Positions 35,875-45,562 are shown, counted from the first letter of the stretch. The stretch is DNA of 64,000 nucleotides from Cedecea lapagei (GCF_900635955.1 NZ_LR134201.1:1674001-1738000), one strand, 5' to 3'. A program made the numbers and translations. Notes: generated by a model from the sequence alone, not told the origin.

Positions 35875-35907
35875 GCCGATAACTCAACTAACGCAGGGCT
35901 GTTTATC
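35875..35907 (+). promoter_or_regulatory. Sigma-28 -10 element and leader of fliA
   Basis: GCCGATAA (35875-35882) is a perfect sigma-28 -10 box; the -35 region is poor, as in E. coli, where fliA has overlapping sigma-70/FlhDC and sigma-28 promoters. The stretch from GCAGAAACGG to the start codon looks almost identical to what I remember of E. coli. Confidence 0.75.
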
Positions 35908-36627
35908 GTGAATTCACTGTATACCGCTGAAGGTGTAATGGATAAACACTCGCTGTGGCAGCGTTATGTACCGCTTGTGCGTCACGAAGCATTGCGCCTG
36001 CAGGTACGTCTGCCGGCGAGTGTGGAGCTTGACGATCTGCTACAGGCAGGCGGCATCGGGTTGTTGAATGCAGTCGAACGTTACGATGCCCTGCAGGGAA
36101 CGGCATTTACTACCTACGCGGTGCAGCGCATCCGTGGGGCGATGCTTGATGAGTTGCGCAGCCGTGACTGGGTGCCGCGAAGCGTCAGGCGAAACGCTCG
36201 CGGTGTGGCACAGGCGATTGGTCAACTGGAACAAGAGCTGGGGCGCAACGCAACCGAGACGGAAGTCGCGGAGCGGCTGGAGATCCCGCTCGAAGAGTAT
36301 CGCCAGATGTTGCTCGACACGAATAACAGCCAGCTCTTCTCTTATGATGAGTGGCGTGAAGAGCATGGCGATAGTATTGAACTGGTCACCGAGGAGCACC
36401 AGCAGGCAAACCCGCTACAGCAATTACTGGACAGCAATCTACGCCAGCGCGTGATGGACGCTATTGAAGCTCTACCTGAACGTGAACAACTGGTGCTGAC
36501 GCTCTATTACCAGGAAGAGCTGAATCTCAAAGAGATCGGCGCGGTGCTTGATGTAGGTGAGTCTCGGGTCAGCCAGCTGCATAGCCAGGCGATCAAGCGT
36601 TTGCGTACTAAACTGGGTAAGTTGTAG
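35908..36627 (+). CDS. fliA: Flagellar sigma factor FliA (sigma-28)
   Basis: A 239-residue sigma factor for class 3 motility genes, with regions 2 (LDDLLQAGGIGLLNAVERYD), 3 and 4 (LKEIGAVLDVGESRVSQLHSQAIKRLR) intact. GTG start at 35908, as in E. coli. Nearly identical to E. coli FliA in sequence and length. It is held off by FlgM until the hook is complete. It is followed by fliZ after 38 bases. In E. coli fliA directly adjoins fliC; here the modification island separates them. Confidence 0.97.
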   Translation: MNSLYTAEGVMDKHSLWQRYVPLVRHEALRLQVRLPASVELDDLLQAGGIGLLNAVERYDALQGTAFTTYAVQRIRGAMLDELRSRDWVPRSVRRNARGVAQAIGQLEQELGRNATETEVAERLEIPLEEYRQMLLDTNNSQLFSYDEWREEHGDSIELVTEEHQQANPLQQLLDSNLRQRVMDAIEALPEREQLVLTLYYQEELNLKEIGAVLDVGESRVSQLHSQAIKRLRTKLGKL

Positions 36628-36665
36628 GGAGTGCCGCACAATTATCTGACGACCTGGGAATTATC

Positions 36666-37211
36666 ATGACGGTGCAGCAGTCAAAAAGACGGCCATTAAG
36701 CCGCTATCTCAAAGATTTCAAACACACCCAGACACATTGTGCACATTGCAGTAAGCTGCTTGATCGCATCACGCTGACGCGCAGCGGGGTGATCGTCAAT
36801 AAGACCACCATCGCCCAACTTGATACGCTGATTGATGAAGCCACCTGGTTTATCGAACAGAAAGAGTGGATGGCGCTGTGTCGTTTTTGCGGTGATTTAC
36901 ACTGCAAAGAACAAAACAACTACTTCGATATTATTGGCTTCAAACAGTATCTGTTTGAGCAGACCGAAATGAGCCACGGGACCATTCGCGAATATGTGGT
37001 TCGCCTGCGCCGTCTGGGCAACCATCTGAGTGAACACAAGGTCCCGCTTCCCGGCTTACTACAGGGCCTGATCGACGAGACGCTGGATGCCTGGCTACCC
37101 CGCACCAGCACCAATAATTACCGTATTGCCCTACGGAAATATTGGCAATTTCAGCTGCAAGGCCATGCGATCCCACGCCAGGAAATTAGCGCAACCTCCG
37201 ATATATACTAA
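36666..37211 (+). CDS. fliZ: FliZ, regulator of motility versus curli/sigma-S
   Basis: A 181-residue DNA-binding protein that mimics a region of sigma-S contact and represses sigma-S-dependent genes, favouring motility. It is related to the phage-integrase core-binding fold. The segment SRYLKDFKHTQTHCAHC matches E. coli. Co-transcribed with fliA. Confidence 0.95.
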   Translation: MTVQQSKRRPLSRYLKDFKHTQTHCAHCSKLLDRITLTRSGVIVNKTTIAQLDTLIDEATWFIEQKEWMALCRFCGDLHCKEQNNYFDIIGFKQYLFEQTEMSHGTIREYVVRLRRLGNHLSEHKVPLPGLLQGLIDETLDAWLPRTSTNNYRIALRKYWQFQLQGHAIPRQEISATSDIY

Positions 37212-37297
37212 ATTTGCATAAGATGTAGCGGACTGGTTTTGCTCTATCCCGGACCGGCCCGCTACACTACCCAAAAATGTAAATATTCGGGGTAAAC

Positions 37298-38098
37298 ATG
37301 AAGCTAAAAATGATGGGGCGTCAGGCGCTGATGGGCGTGCTGGCCGTAGCGTTGGTGGCCGGTGCAAGCGTAAAAACCTTTGCGGCTGAAAATCTTCTCA
37401 ATAAAGTTAAAGAGCGCGGCACGCTGCTGGTGGGGCTGGAAGGCACTTATCCGCCGTTTAGCTTCCAGGGCGATGACGGCAAGCTGACCGGCTTTGAAGT
37501 TGAGTTTGCCGAGCAGCTGGCGCAGCATCTCGGCGTCAAAGCGGCGCTCAAGCCGACCAAGTGGGACGGCATGCTGGCGTCCTTAGATTCTAAACGTATT
37601 GACGTGGTGATAAACCAGGTCACCATTTCCGAAGAACGTAAGAAAAAATACGACTTCTCTACCCCGTATACTCTCTCCGGTATTCAGGCGCTGGTGAAAA
37701 AAGGCAATGAAGGCGGCATTAAAACCGCAGCCGACCTGAAGGGTAAAAAAGTCGGCGTGGGCCTTGGAAGTAACTATGAGCAGTGGCTGCGTGAAAACGT
37801 GCCTGGCGTAGATATTCGTACCTACGACGATGACCCAACCAAATATCAGGATCTGCGCGTCGGCCGCATTGACGCGATTCTGGTCGACCGCCTGGCCGCG
37901 CTGGATCTGGTGAAGAAAACCAACAATACGCTGGCGGTAGCGGGGGATGCGTTCTCTCGTCAGGAAGCTGGCGTTGCCGTGCGTAAAGGTAATGACGATC
38001 TGCTGAAAGCCATCGACGCGGCCATCGCCGAGATGCAGAAAGACGGTTCTCTGGCTAAGCTGTCCGAAAAATGGTTCGGTGCGGACGTTACTAAGTAA
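37298..38098 (+). CDS. tcyJ: Cystine-binding periplasmic protein TcyJ (FliY)
   Basis: A 266-residue solute-binding protein with a signal peptide (1-29, ending TFAA). It is the L-cystine receptor of the TcyJLN ABC importer. The family-3 signature GFEVEFAEQLAQHLG is present. It is followed by a strong terminator, so the downstream dcyD-tcyLN genes are probably expressed at a lower level or by partial readthrough. Confidence 0.96.
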   Translation: MKLKMMGRQALMGVLAVALVAGASVKTFAAENLLNKVKERGTLLVGLEGTYPPFSFQGDDGKLTGFEVEFAEQLAQHLGVKAALKPTKWDGMLASLDSKRIDVVINQVTISEERKKKYDFSTPYTLSGIQALVKKGNEGGIKTAADLKGKKVGVGLGSNYEQWLRENVPGVDIRTYDDDPTKYQDLRVGRIDAILVDRLAALDLVKKTNNTLAVAGDAFSRQEAGVAVRKGNDDLLKAIDAAIAEMQKDGSLAKLSEKWFGADVTK

Positions 38099-38113
38099 CG
38101 CGGTATCACAGTG

Positions 38114-38142
38114 AAAAGGTGCTGATTTCAGCACCTTTTTTT
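38114..38142 (+). terminator. Terminator after tcyJ
   Basis: The twelve-pair arms AAAAGGTGCTGA and TCAGCACCTTTT with a two-base TT between them (about a 4-base effective loop) are followed by three more Ts. Confidence 0.88.
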
Positions 38143-38216
38143 ATTTACCGCAGAGAGGAAAACCCCCTCTCTGGTGCATAATGAAACTGGATATCGATAT
38201 CGGCTCAGGAGGCCCT

Positions 38217-39203
38217 ATGTCACTGCATCACCTAACGCGTTTTCCTCGTCTGGAATTTATTGGCGCGCCCACGCCGCTGGAGTATTTACCGCGCTTTTCG
38301 GACTATCTTGGCCGTGAAATCTATATTAAACGTGATGACGTGACGCCAATGGCGATGGGCGGCAATAAGCTGCGAAAACTTGAGTTCCTTGCCGCAGATG
38401 CGCTGCGCGAAGGGGCTGACACGCTGGTGACCGCCGGCGCCATTCAATCTAACCACGTTCGCCAGACGGCAGCGGTGGCCGCGAAACTCGGACTGCACTG
38501 CGTGGCGCTGCTTGAGAACCCTATTGGAACCCAGGCCGAAAACTACCTGACCAACGGCAACCGCCTGCTGCTCGATCTGTTTAATGTCGAAGTCGAAATG
38601 TGCGAGGCGCTGAACGCTCCGGATAAGCAGCTTGAAGCGATCGCCACGCGTCTGGAAGCGCAGGGGTTCCGGCCTTATGTTATTCCGGTTGGCGGATCCA
38701 ATGCGCTTGGGGCTCTCGGCTATGTCGAAAGCGCGCTGGAAATTGCCCAGCAGTGCGAAGATGCGGTAAACCTGTCATCCGTGGTGGTTGCCTCCGGCAG
38801 CGCGGGGACGCATGCAGGCCTGGCGGTCGGCCTTGAACAGTTGATGCCGGACGTGGAGCTGATTGGTGTGACCGTTTCAAGAACCGTTGCGCAGCAAAAG
38901 CCAAAAGTCGTCGCGCTGCAGCAGGCCGTTGCGCACTCTCTCGAGGTGAGCGCCAACAGCGATATCATCCTCTGGGATGACTACTTTGCGCCCGGCTACG
39001 GCACGCCAAATGAAGAGGGGATGGAAGCGGTAAAACTGCTGGCCAGACTTGAAGGCATTTTGCTGGATCCGGTCTATACCGGTAAGGCGATGGCCGGGTT
39101 AATCGACGGCGTGGCACAAAAGAGATTTAAGGATCAGGGGCCCATCGCCTTTATTCACACCGGCGGAGCGCCTGCGCTGTTTGCCTACCATCCCCATCTG
39201 TAA
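38217..39203 (+). CDS. dcyD: D-cysteine desulfhydrase DcyD
   Basis: A 328-residue PLP enzyme that converts D-cysteine to pyruvate, H2S and ammonia. The PLP lysine is Lys51 in MGGNKLRK. ATG 38217 is five bases after GGAGG (38208-38212) and gives the E. coli length; an upstream in-frame ATG at 38181 is rejected. It sits between the cystine receptor and its transporter subunits, as in E. coli. Confidence 0.95.
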   Translation: MSLHHLTRFPRLEFIGAPTPLEYLPRFSDYLGREIYIKRDDVTPMAMGGNKLRKLEFLAADALREGADTLVTAGAIQSNHVRQTAAVAAKLGLHCVALLENPIGTQAENYLTNGNRLLLDLFNVEVEMCEALNAPDKQLEAIATRLEAQGFRPYVIPVGGSNALGALGYVESALEIAQQCEDAVNLSSVVVASGSAGTHAGLAVGLEQLMPDVELIGVTVSRTVAQQKPKVVALQQAVAHSLEVSANSDIILWDDYFAPGYGTPNEEGMEAVKLLARLEGILLDPVYTGKAMAGLIDGVAQKRFKDQGPIAFIHTGGAPALFAYHPHL

Positions 39204-39243
39204 GCGGCGCGAACAGGCCAGGATTTAATAATCAGGAATTACC

Positions 39244-39912
39244 ATGCAAGAAAGTTTGCAACTGGTGCTGGATTCAGCACCCTATCTGCTTAAAGGGGCG
39301 GTCTTTACGCTGCAGCTGAGTATCGGCGGGATGTTCTTCGGGCTGATCCTCGGTTTTATGCTGGCGTTGATGCGCCTGTCCGCGTTTTTACCGTTTGCTT
39401 TGCTGTCGCGTTTTTATGTCTCTGTCTTTCGCGGCACTCCGCTTATCGCCCAGCTCTTTATGATTTATTACGGGCTGCCGCAGTTTGGTATTGAGCTGGA
39501 TCCGATTCCCTCTGCGATGATTGGCCTGTCGCTCAACACGGCGGCGTATGCTTCCGAAACGCTGCGGGCGGCTATTTCCTCGATTGATAAAGGACAGTGG
39601 GAAGCGGCGGCCAGTATCGGCATGACGCGCTGGCAAACGTTGCGTCGTGCGATTCTGCCTCAGTCGGCTCGTGTGGCGCTGCCTCCGCTCGGAAATAGCT
39701 TTATCAGCCTGGTGAAGGATACCTCGCTGGCGGCCACAATTCAGGTACCTGAGCTGTTCCGTCAGGCGCAGCTGATCACCTCCCGCACGCTGGAGGTCTT
39801 TACCATGTATCTCGCTGCCTCCCTGGTCTACTGGGTGATGGCGACGGTGCTCTCCACGCTGCAAAACTATTTCGAAAACCAGCTTAATCGCCAGGACAGG
39901 GAGCCGAAATGA
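39244..39912 (+). CDS. tcyL: Cystine ABC transporter permease TcyL (YecS)
   Basis: A 222-residue inner-membrane permease of the His/Glu/Gln type with the EAA loop (QWEAAASIGMTRWQTLRRAILPQ). It forms the channel for L-cystine. It overlaps tcyN by four bases. Confidence 0.95.
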   Translation: MQESLQLVLDSAPYLLKGAVFTLQLSIGGMFFGLILGFMLALMRLSAFLPFALLSRFYVSVFRGTPLIAQLFMIYYGLPQFGIELDPIPSAMIGLSLNTAAYASETLRAAISSIDKGQWEAAASIGMTRWQTLRRAILPQSARVALPPLGNSFISLVKDTSLAATIQVPELFRQAQLITSRTLEVFTMYLAASLVYWVMATVLSTLQNYFENQLNRQDREPK

Positions 39913-40661
39913 GCGCCATCGATGTAAAAAAACTGGTGAAAAAATTTCACGGCCAGACGGTGCTGCACGGCATCGATCTCGACGTTAAGCCCGGCGAGGT
40001 GGTTGCGATCATCGGCCCCAGCGGTTCAGGCAAAACCACGCTGTTGCGCAGCATCAACCTGCTTGAAGAGCCGGAAAGCGGCACTATTCAGGTGGGAGAT
40101 ATCACCATTGATGCCGGGCAGTCGCTGGCAAAGCAGAAAGAAAAAATTCGCGCCCTGCGCCAGCAGGTGGGATTTGTGTTCCAGAACTTCAATCTGTTCC
40201 CACACCGCACGGTGCTGGAGAATATTATTGAAGGCCCGGTCATCGTTAAGGGCGAGCCGAAGTCGGAAGCTATTGCCCGGGCGCGAGAGCTGCTGGTGAA
40301 GGTTGGGCTAGGCGGGAAAGAGACCAGCTATCCTCGTCGCCTCTCGGGTGGGCAGCAGCAGCGGGTCGCGATAGCCCGCGCTCTGGCTATGCGCCCTGAA
40401 GTTATTCTCTTTGATGAACCTACCTCGGCGCTGGATCCCGAGCTGGTAGGGGAGGTGCTGAGCACTATCCGCCAGCTGGCGGAGGAGAAGCGGACAATGG
40501 TTATCGTGACCCATGAAATGAGCTTCGCCCGCGACGTTGCTGACCGGGCGATCTTTATGGATCAGGGCAAAATCGTGGAGCAGGCTCCGGCGAAAGAGCT
40601 CTTTGCTAACCCGCAGCAGCCGCGTACTCGTCAGTTCCTGGATAAGTTTCTCTCCCGCTAA
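39909..40661 (+). CDS. tcyN: Cystine ABC transporter ATPase TcyN (YecC)
   Basis: A 250-residue ATPase with Walker A GPSGSGKT (37-44), ABC signature LSGGQQQR (about 145-152) and Walker B VILFDEP. It drives cystine import with TcyL and TcyJ. It ends the transport unit; an imperfect hairpin (GGCCCTCATGGGCC) follows at about 40669. Confidence 0.95.
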   Translation: MSAIDVKKLVKKFHGQTVLHGIDLDVKPGEVVAIIGPSGSGKTTLLRSINLLEEPESGTIQVGDITIDAGQSLAKQKEKIRALRQQVGFVFQNFNLFPHRTVLENIIEGPVIVKGEPKSEAIARARELLVKVGLGGKETSYPRRLSGGQQQRVAIARALAMRPEVILFDEPTSALDPELVGEVLSTIRQLAEEKRTMVIVTHEMSFARDVADRAIFMDQGKIVEQAPAKELFANPQQPRTRQFLDKFLSR

Positions 40662-40913
40662 ATTCGGTGGCCCTCATGGGCCCCGTTTCACTGCCGGTGG
40701 GTTTTGGTCATCCGGCAGCCTGTTACTGCGCAGCGAAGCGTGAAAAAGGAAGGTTAAACCCTGCCAGACTTCAGTAAATTTTTCCTGACATATGTAAAAA
40801 CCGAATAATTGTGCTGGAAAGACAATAAATCACATTAATTAGTTTAATAAATGTGTTAGCGTATTACATTCTATTAATGAATACATATAGCGCCGGGAGA
40901 AACGCCAGAAATA

Positions 40914-41636
40914 ATGCTGGAACGTGACTTTTTTAGCTGGCGACGGGATGCGTTCGAACTTTTCCTGTCAATTACCCAGGCCAGCGAATTACAAACTTTA
41001 GTTCAACAACAAACTCAATGCCTGGAGTTTGATTATTTTTCGTTGTGTGTCAGGCATCCGGTGCCTTTTACGCGGCCTAAATTATCCTTGCAGAGTTCAT
41101 ATCCACAAAAATGGCTGGAGTGGTACGTTACCGAAAATTACTTTGCTATTGATCCGGTATTGAAACAGTCTAATTTCATGCGTGGAGAAATAATCTGGAG
41201 TGACTCGTTGTTTGCCGAAGCCCGCGAGCTCTGGGACGCTGCGCGTGACCATGGCATTGCAGCAGGAAGAACACATTGCGTGATGTCACCTAACCGCACG
41301 GCAGGCTTCCTCTCCGTGTCGCGCTCAAGCGTGCGCCCTGACATACTGCCTGAAGATGAGCTGGCACTCAGGCTGGGCTACATTGCGGAACTGAGCATGG
41401 CGACCTTAACGAGGCTCGACGATCCGTCAGTAGAAATGATGGGAATGAAGCTCAGCAAGCGCGAGCGCGAGATTTTGCAGTGGACGGGCGAGGGGAAAAC
41501 TTCGGCGGAGATCGCGATTATTCTCTCCATTTCCGAGAATACGGTGAACTTCCATCAGAAGAATATGCAGAAGAAATTCAACGCGCCAAATAAGACGCAG
41601 ATAGCGTGTTACGCGGCAGCAATGGGAATTATTTGA
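40914..41636 (+). CDS. sdiA: Quorum-sensing regulator SdiA
   Basis: A 240-residue LuxR-type protein with an N-terminal AHL-binding domain (about 1-160; SLCVRHPVPFTRPK) and a C-terminal helix-turn-helix (about 172-235; SKREREILQWTGEGKTSAEIA). It senses N-acyl-homoserine lactones made by other bacteria; no luxI-type gene is near. The ligand domain is noticeably more diverged from E. coli than the DNA-binding domain. Convergent with yecF. Confidence 0.94.
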   Translation: MLERDFFSWRRDAFELFLSITQASELQTLVQQQTQCLEFDYFSLCVRHPVPFTRPKLSLQSSYPQKWLEWYVTENYFAIDPVLKQSNFMRGEIIWSDSLFAEARELWDAARDHGIAAGRTHCVMSPNRTAGFLSVSRSSVRPDILPEDELALRLGYIAELSMATLTRLDDPSVEMMGMKLSKREREILQWTGEGKTSAEIAIILSISENTVNFHQKNMQKKFNAPNKTQIACYAAAMGII

Positions 41637-41656
41637 GCCTGAAAAGCAGGCGCTGA

Positions 41657-41684
41657 CGGCTGGCGAAGGTGATTCTGCCAGCCG
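41657..41684. terminator. Hairpin between sdiA and yecF
   Basis: The perfect eight-pair arms CGGCTGGC (41657-41664) and GCCAGCCG (41677-41684) lie between two convergent genes. There is no T run on either side, so its strength as a terminator is doubtful. Confidence 0.5.
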
Positions 41685-41692
41685 CCCCTGGC

Positions 41693-41917
41693 TTATTGAC
41701 GGTAAGCCTGTTTAATTTGCTTAACGGTATTACTGAATACTTCAGCCTGAGACCGATCTTCAAGTTGAGCGATTTGCTTTTCCATTTTCAGGATAACACG
41801 GCCTGCATCAGCCTGGCCCATAGCCTGAAGCATCAGGGTTAACAGCGTTTTCAGGCAGGTGACTTCTTGTGCCAGTTCGCTGGTGTTCTCGGCGGTGGAA
41901 AACTCCGTAGTGCTCAT
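41693..41917 (-). CDS. yecF: YecF family protein (DUF2594)
   Basis: A 74-residue helical protein like E. coli YecF, of unknown function. The conserved piece LLTLMLQAMGQADAGRV is present. It is convergent with sdiA, as in E. coli. Confidence 0.92.
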   Translation of the reverse strand: MSTTEFSTAENTSELAQEVTCLKTLLTLMLQAMGQADAGRVILKMEKQIAQLEDRSQAEVFSNTVKQIKQAYRQ

Positions 41918-42396
41918 TTACTTTCCTCAATGCTTAGTAAGTACGCGCCATTACGCACGGTGATATTCATAAGGCGGCGGAGTATACCATAAGCTTTGAG
42001 AAAATTATTCATGTTACGCGGCAAGACCCTCTGCTGGCGTTTACGGTAATAAACAACGGTGCGAGCAGATTATTCGTCATAGCCGGCAATGAGATTAAAA
42101 ATCATTTGTTTCCCTCTCGTTTAACTATCGTTAAATAAACCGAGAGAATTAGCATTTTATTCTCAGTGAAGGGGGATCGGGTAATGAGTTGTTTTTTAAT
42201 CAGCGAATAAGAGGGCGAGGGGCGATTTCCGAAAATGGAGGTGTACCACAGACGTTATCCTGAAAGTAAAGATATATTCTTTCCTTTGACGGTGACGAGG
42301 CGCTGACTGCAATTTGGATTTTAATGTTGCGCAAAAAAAGCTAATATATGGTCAATTAGCTATCAGCAGCGTTATCCCTTTCTGGAGAATAGCCCT
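41918..42396. other. Intergenic region between yecF and uvrY
   Basis: About 479 bases with no gene that I can support. It holds an imperfect palindrome, CTCTCG-TTTAAC-TATC-GTTAAA-TAAAC-CGAGAG (42114-42146), and AT-rich promoter-like sequence before uvrY (around 42340-42360). Confidence 0.45.
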
Positions 42397-43053
42397 TTGA
42401 TCAACGTTCTTCTTGTTGATGACCACGAACTGGTGCGCGCAGGGATACGACGCATTCTGGAAGAGATTAAAGGTATTAAAGTCTCTGGCGAAGTGAACTG
42501 CGGCGAGGATGCCATTAAATGGTGTCGCAGCAACCCGGTGGATGTCGTATTAATGGATATGAATATGCCCGGCATCGGCGGCCTGGAAGCCACCCGTAAG
42601 ATTGCCCGCTACTCTTCAGACATCAAAGTTATCATGTTGACTATCCATACCGAGAATCCGCTGCCTGCGAAAGTGATGCAGGCTGGTGCGGCAGGCTATT
42701 TGAGCAAAGGTGCGGCGCCTCAGGACGTGGTAAATGCTATTCGCTCCGTCCACGCAGGCCAGCGCTATATTGCCTCTGATATTGCCCAGCAGATGGCCTT
42801 AAGCCAGATTGCGCCAGAAGCAGAATCCCCGTTTGCCAGTTTGTCTGAGCGTGAATTACAGATTATGCTGATGATCACCAAAGGCCAGAAGGTCAATGAG
42901 ATCTCTGAGCAGCTTAATCTCAGCCCTAAAACGGTGAACAGCTACCGCTACAGGATGTTCAGTAAACTGAATATCAGCGGCGACGTTGAGCTGACGCACC
43001 TGGCGATTCGCCACGGGTTATTCAACGCGGAGACGTTAATCAGTAGTGAGTGA
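42397..43053 (+). CDS. uvrY: Response regulator UvrY
   Basis: A 218-residue NarL/FixJ-type regulator with a receiver domain (phospho-acceptor Asp54 in VLMDMNMPG) and a C-terminal helix-turn-helix (about 145-205). With its sensor kinase BarA it activates the csrB/csrC RNAs and so counters CsrA, which controls flhDC stability and carbon storage. TTG start at 42397 with TCTGGAG upstream, as in E. coli. It overlaps uvrC by eight bases. Confidence 0.96.
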   Translation: MINVLLVDDHELVRAGIRRILEEIKGIKVSGEVNCGEDAIKWCRSNPVDVVLMDMNMPGIGGLEATRKIARYSSDIKVIMLTIHTENPLPAKVMQAGAAGYLSKGAAPQDVVNAIRSVHAGQRYIASDIAQQMALSQIAPEAESPFASLSERELQIMLMITKGQKVNEISEQLNLSPKTVNSYRYRMFSKLNISGDVELTHLAIRHGLFNAETLISSE

Positions 43054-44878
43054 TACTTTTGATTCCCGGGCTTTTCTCAAGACGGTGACCAGCCAGCCCG
43101 GCGTCTATCGTATGTACGATGCCGGCAGCACGGTCATCTACGTTGGCAAAGCCAAAGACCTGAAAAAACGCCTTTCCAGCTACTTCCGCACGAATCTGGC
43201 GAGCCGCAAAACCGAGGCGCTGGTGGCGTTGATCCACCATATAGACGTCACCGTAACCCATACGGAAACCGAAGCCCTGCTGCTGGAGCACAACTACATC
43301 AAGCTCTATCAGCCGCGCTACAACGTGCTGCTGCGTGACGATAAATCCTATCCCTTTATTTTCCTGAGCGCGGACAGCCATCCGCGGCTGGCCATGCACC
43401 GCGGTGCTAAGCATGCGAAGGGCGAATACTTCGGCCCGTTCCCTAACGGCTATGCCGTGCGTGAAACGCTGGCGCTGCTGCAGAAGGTGTTCCCTATTCG
43501 CCAGTGCGAGAACAGCGTTTATCGCAATCGCTCCCGGCCTTGCCTCCAGTACCAAATTGGGCGCTGCCTTGGCCCGTGTGTTGCGGGGCTGGTGACGGAA
43601 GAGGATTATGCCCGGCAGGTGGATTACGTCCGCTTGTTCTTAGCAGGCAAGGACGATCAGGTTCTGACGCAGCTAATTTCCCGGATGGAAGAGGCGAGCA
43701 AAAATCTGGAATTTGAAGAGGCTGCCCGGATCCGCGATCAGATTCAGGCGGTAAGACGCATCACCGAGAAACAGTTTGTTTCGAATACCGGCGACGATCT
43801 TGACGTTATTGGCGTATCGTTTGATGCAGGTATGGCCTGCGTGCACGTGTTGTTTATCCGCCAGGGCAAAGTGCTTGGCAGCCGCAGCTACTTCCCGAAG
43901 GTGCCTGCGGGCACCGATCTGAGCGAAGTTGTCGAGACGTTTGTCGGCCAGTTCTATCTGCAGGGTAGCCAGATGCGCACGCTGCCTTCGGAAATCCTGC
44001 TCGACTTTTCGCTGGCGGACAAATCCCTGCTGGCAGACTCATTGAGCGAGCTGGCGGGGCGTAAGGTGAACGTGCAAACCAAACCACGCGGTGACCGTGC
44101 GCGCTACCTGAAGCTTGCGCGGACTAACGCGGCAACGGCACTGGTAACGAAACTCTCTCAGCAGTCGACCATTCAGCAGCGTCTGAAAGCGCTGGCTGAG
44201 GTGCTGAAACTGCCGGAAGTGAAGCGGATGGAGTGTTTCGATATCAGCCATACGATGGGGGAGCAAACCGTCGCCTCCTGTGTGGTCTTCGACGGTAACG
44301 GCCCGCTTCGGTCTGAGTATCGCCGCTATAACATTACCGGCATTACGCCGGGCGATGATTATGCCGCCATGAATCAGGTGCTGCGTCGCCGCTACGGTAA
44401 GGCCATAGAAGAAAGTAAAATTCCAGATGTGATCCTGATAGACGGCGGGAAGGGGCAGCTGGGGCAGGCGAAAGCGGTATTCGCCGAGCTGGATGTGCCC
44501 TGGGACAAACACCACCCTCTATTACTGGGTGTTGCCAAAGGCAGCGATCGTAAAGCAGGGCTGGAAACGCTGTTTTTCGAACCGGAAGGTGAGGGGTTCT
44601 CTTTACCGCCGGATTCTCCGGCTTTGCACGTTATCCAGCACATCCGCGATGACTCGCACGATCATGCGATCTCCGGGCACCGTAAAAAACGGGCAAAGGT
44701 CAAAAGCACAAGCTCGCTGGAAACCATCGAAGGGATTGGACCAAAACGTCGTCAGATGCTGCTGAAGTATATGGGCGGATTGCAACCGTTAATCAATGCC
44801 TCTGTCGAGGAGATTGCAAAAGTGCCGGGCATCTCGCAGGCATTGGCAGAAAAGATCTACTACTCGTTGAAACATTAA
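43046..44878 (+). CDS. uvrC: UvrABC excinuclease subunit C
   Basis: A 610-residue nuclease that makes both incisions in nucleotide excision repair. Domains: GIY-YIG (about 15-95; PGVYRMYDAG..VIYVGKAKDL), Cys-rich region, UVR UvrB-contact region (about 205-240), RNase H-like endonuclease (about 380-540; CFDISHTMGE, LIDGGKGQL) and C-terminal helix-hairpin-helix pair (about 555-610). GTG start at 43046 inside the end of uvrY. Confidence 0.97.
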   Translation: MSDTFDSRAFLKTVTSQPGVYRMYDAGSTVIYVGKAKDLKKRLSSYFRTNLASRKTEALVALIHHIDVTVTHTETEALLLEHNYIKLYQPRYNVLLRDDKSYPFIFLSADSHPRLAMHRGAKHAKGEYFGPFPNGYAVRETLALLQKVFPIRQCENSVYRNRSRPCLQYQIGRCLGPCVAGLVTEEDYARQVDYVRLFLAGKDDQVLTQLISRMEEASKNLEFEEAARIRDQIQAVRRITEKQFVSNTGDDLDVIGVSFDAGMACVHVLFIRQGKVLGSRSYFPKVPAGTDLSEVVETFVGQFYLQGSQMRTLPSEILLDFSLADKSLLADSLSELAGRKVNVQTKPRGDRARYLKLARTNAATALVTKLSQQSTIQQRLKALAEVLKLPEVKRMECFDISHTMGEQTVASCVVFDGNGPLRSEYRRYNITGITPGDDYAAMNQVLRRRYGKAIEESKIPDVILIDGGKGQLGQAKAVFAELDVPWDKHHPLLLGVAKGSDRKAGLETLFFEPEGEGFSLPPDSPALHVIQHIRDDSHDHAISGHRKKRAKVKSTSSLETIEGIGPKRRQMLLKYMGGLQPLINASVEEIAKVPGISQALAEKIYYSLKH

Positions 44879-44935
44879 GGGCTCTGTAGCAACATAGAGA
44901 CAATTTCCACTTATGACAGATAGTTAACTGGCACT

Positions 44936-45484
44936 ATGCGATTCAATATCCCAACACTGCTCACGCTGTTTCGTGTCATCCTTATCCCGTTCTTTGTGCT
45001 GGCGTTTTATCTGCCGTTCAATTGGGCCCCGTTCCTGTGCGCATTCATCTTCTGGCTGGCGGCGATTACCGACTGGTTTGACGGTTTCCTGGCGCGCCGC
45101 TGGAACCAGAGCACGCGCTTTGGCGCCTTCCTTGACCCGGTTGCTGATAAGGTGATGGTGGTTGTGGCTTTAGTGCTGGTGGCGGAACACTATCACGCCT
45201 GGTGGGTAACCCTGCCCGCAGCAACGATGATCGCTCGCGAAATCATTATCTCCGCACTGCGTGAATGGATGGCGGAAATAGGCAAGCGCAGCCGTGTTGC
45301 CGTTTCGTGGATTGGTAAAACTAAAACCATGGCGCAAATGCTGGCGCTGATCGGCATGCTGTGGCGCCCGAATATGTGGATCGAGTACGCCGGGATCGCG
45401 CTTTTCTTCGTGGCGGCGGTGCTGACTTTCTGGTCAATGTTCCAGTATCTTGCTGCGGCACGCGGTGATTTGCTCGAACCGTGA
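44936..45484 (+). CDS. pgsA: Phosphatidylglycerophosphate synthase PgsA
   Basis: A 182-residue inner-membrane CDP-alcohol phosphatidyltransferase that makes PG-phosphate from CDP-diacylglycerol and glycerol-3-phosphate. The family motif D-x2-DG-x2-AR-x8-G-x3-D-x3-D is intact (TDWFDGFLARRWNQSTRFGA and following FLDPVADK). Essential in E. coli; placed after uvrC as usual. Confidence 0.97.
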   Translation: MRFNIPTLLTLFRVILIPFFVLAFYLPFNWAPFLCAFIFWLAAITDWFDGFLARRWNQSTRFGAFLDPVADKVMVVVALVLVAEHYHAWWVTLPAATMIAREIIISALREWMAEIGKRSRVAVSWIGKTKTMAQMLALIGMLWRPNMWIEYAGIALFFVAAVLTFWSMFQYLAAARGDLLEP

Positions 45485-45534
45485 TCTATCCGGCGCAAAA
45501 TTCAGCAAACGATCCGTGGTGTTAGAAAATTTCA

Positions 45535-45562
45535 TTGACTCGTTGCGTCAGGTAAGTAGAAT
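45535..45562 (+). promoter_or_regulatory. Sigma-70 promoter of the glyW-cysT-leuZ tRNA unit
   Basis: -35 TTGACT (45535-45540), a 16-base spacer, -10 TAGAAT (45557-45562). It lies about 80 bases upstream of the first tRNA and is followed by a GC-containing discriminator, as in stable-RNA promoters. Confidence 0.7.

Noticed and set aside
38181..38216. Upstream start for dcyD at 38181
   Set aside because: It would add 12 residues not found in the family, while ATG 38217 has a strong GGAGG ribosome site and gives the E. coli length.
42114..42146. Palindrome between yecF and uvrY as a terminator or sRNA
   Set aside because: The arms are imperfect, no T run follows and no promoter is evident; noted in the gap entry only.
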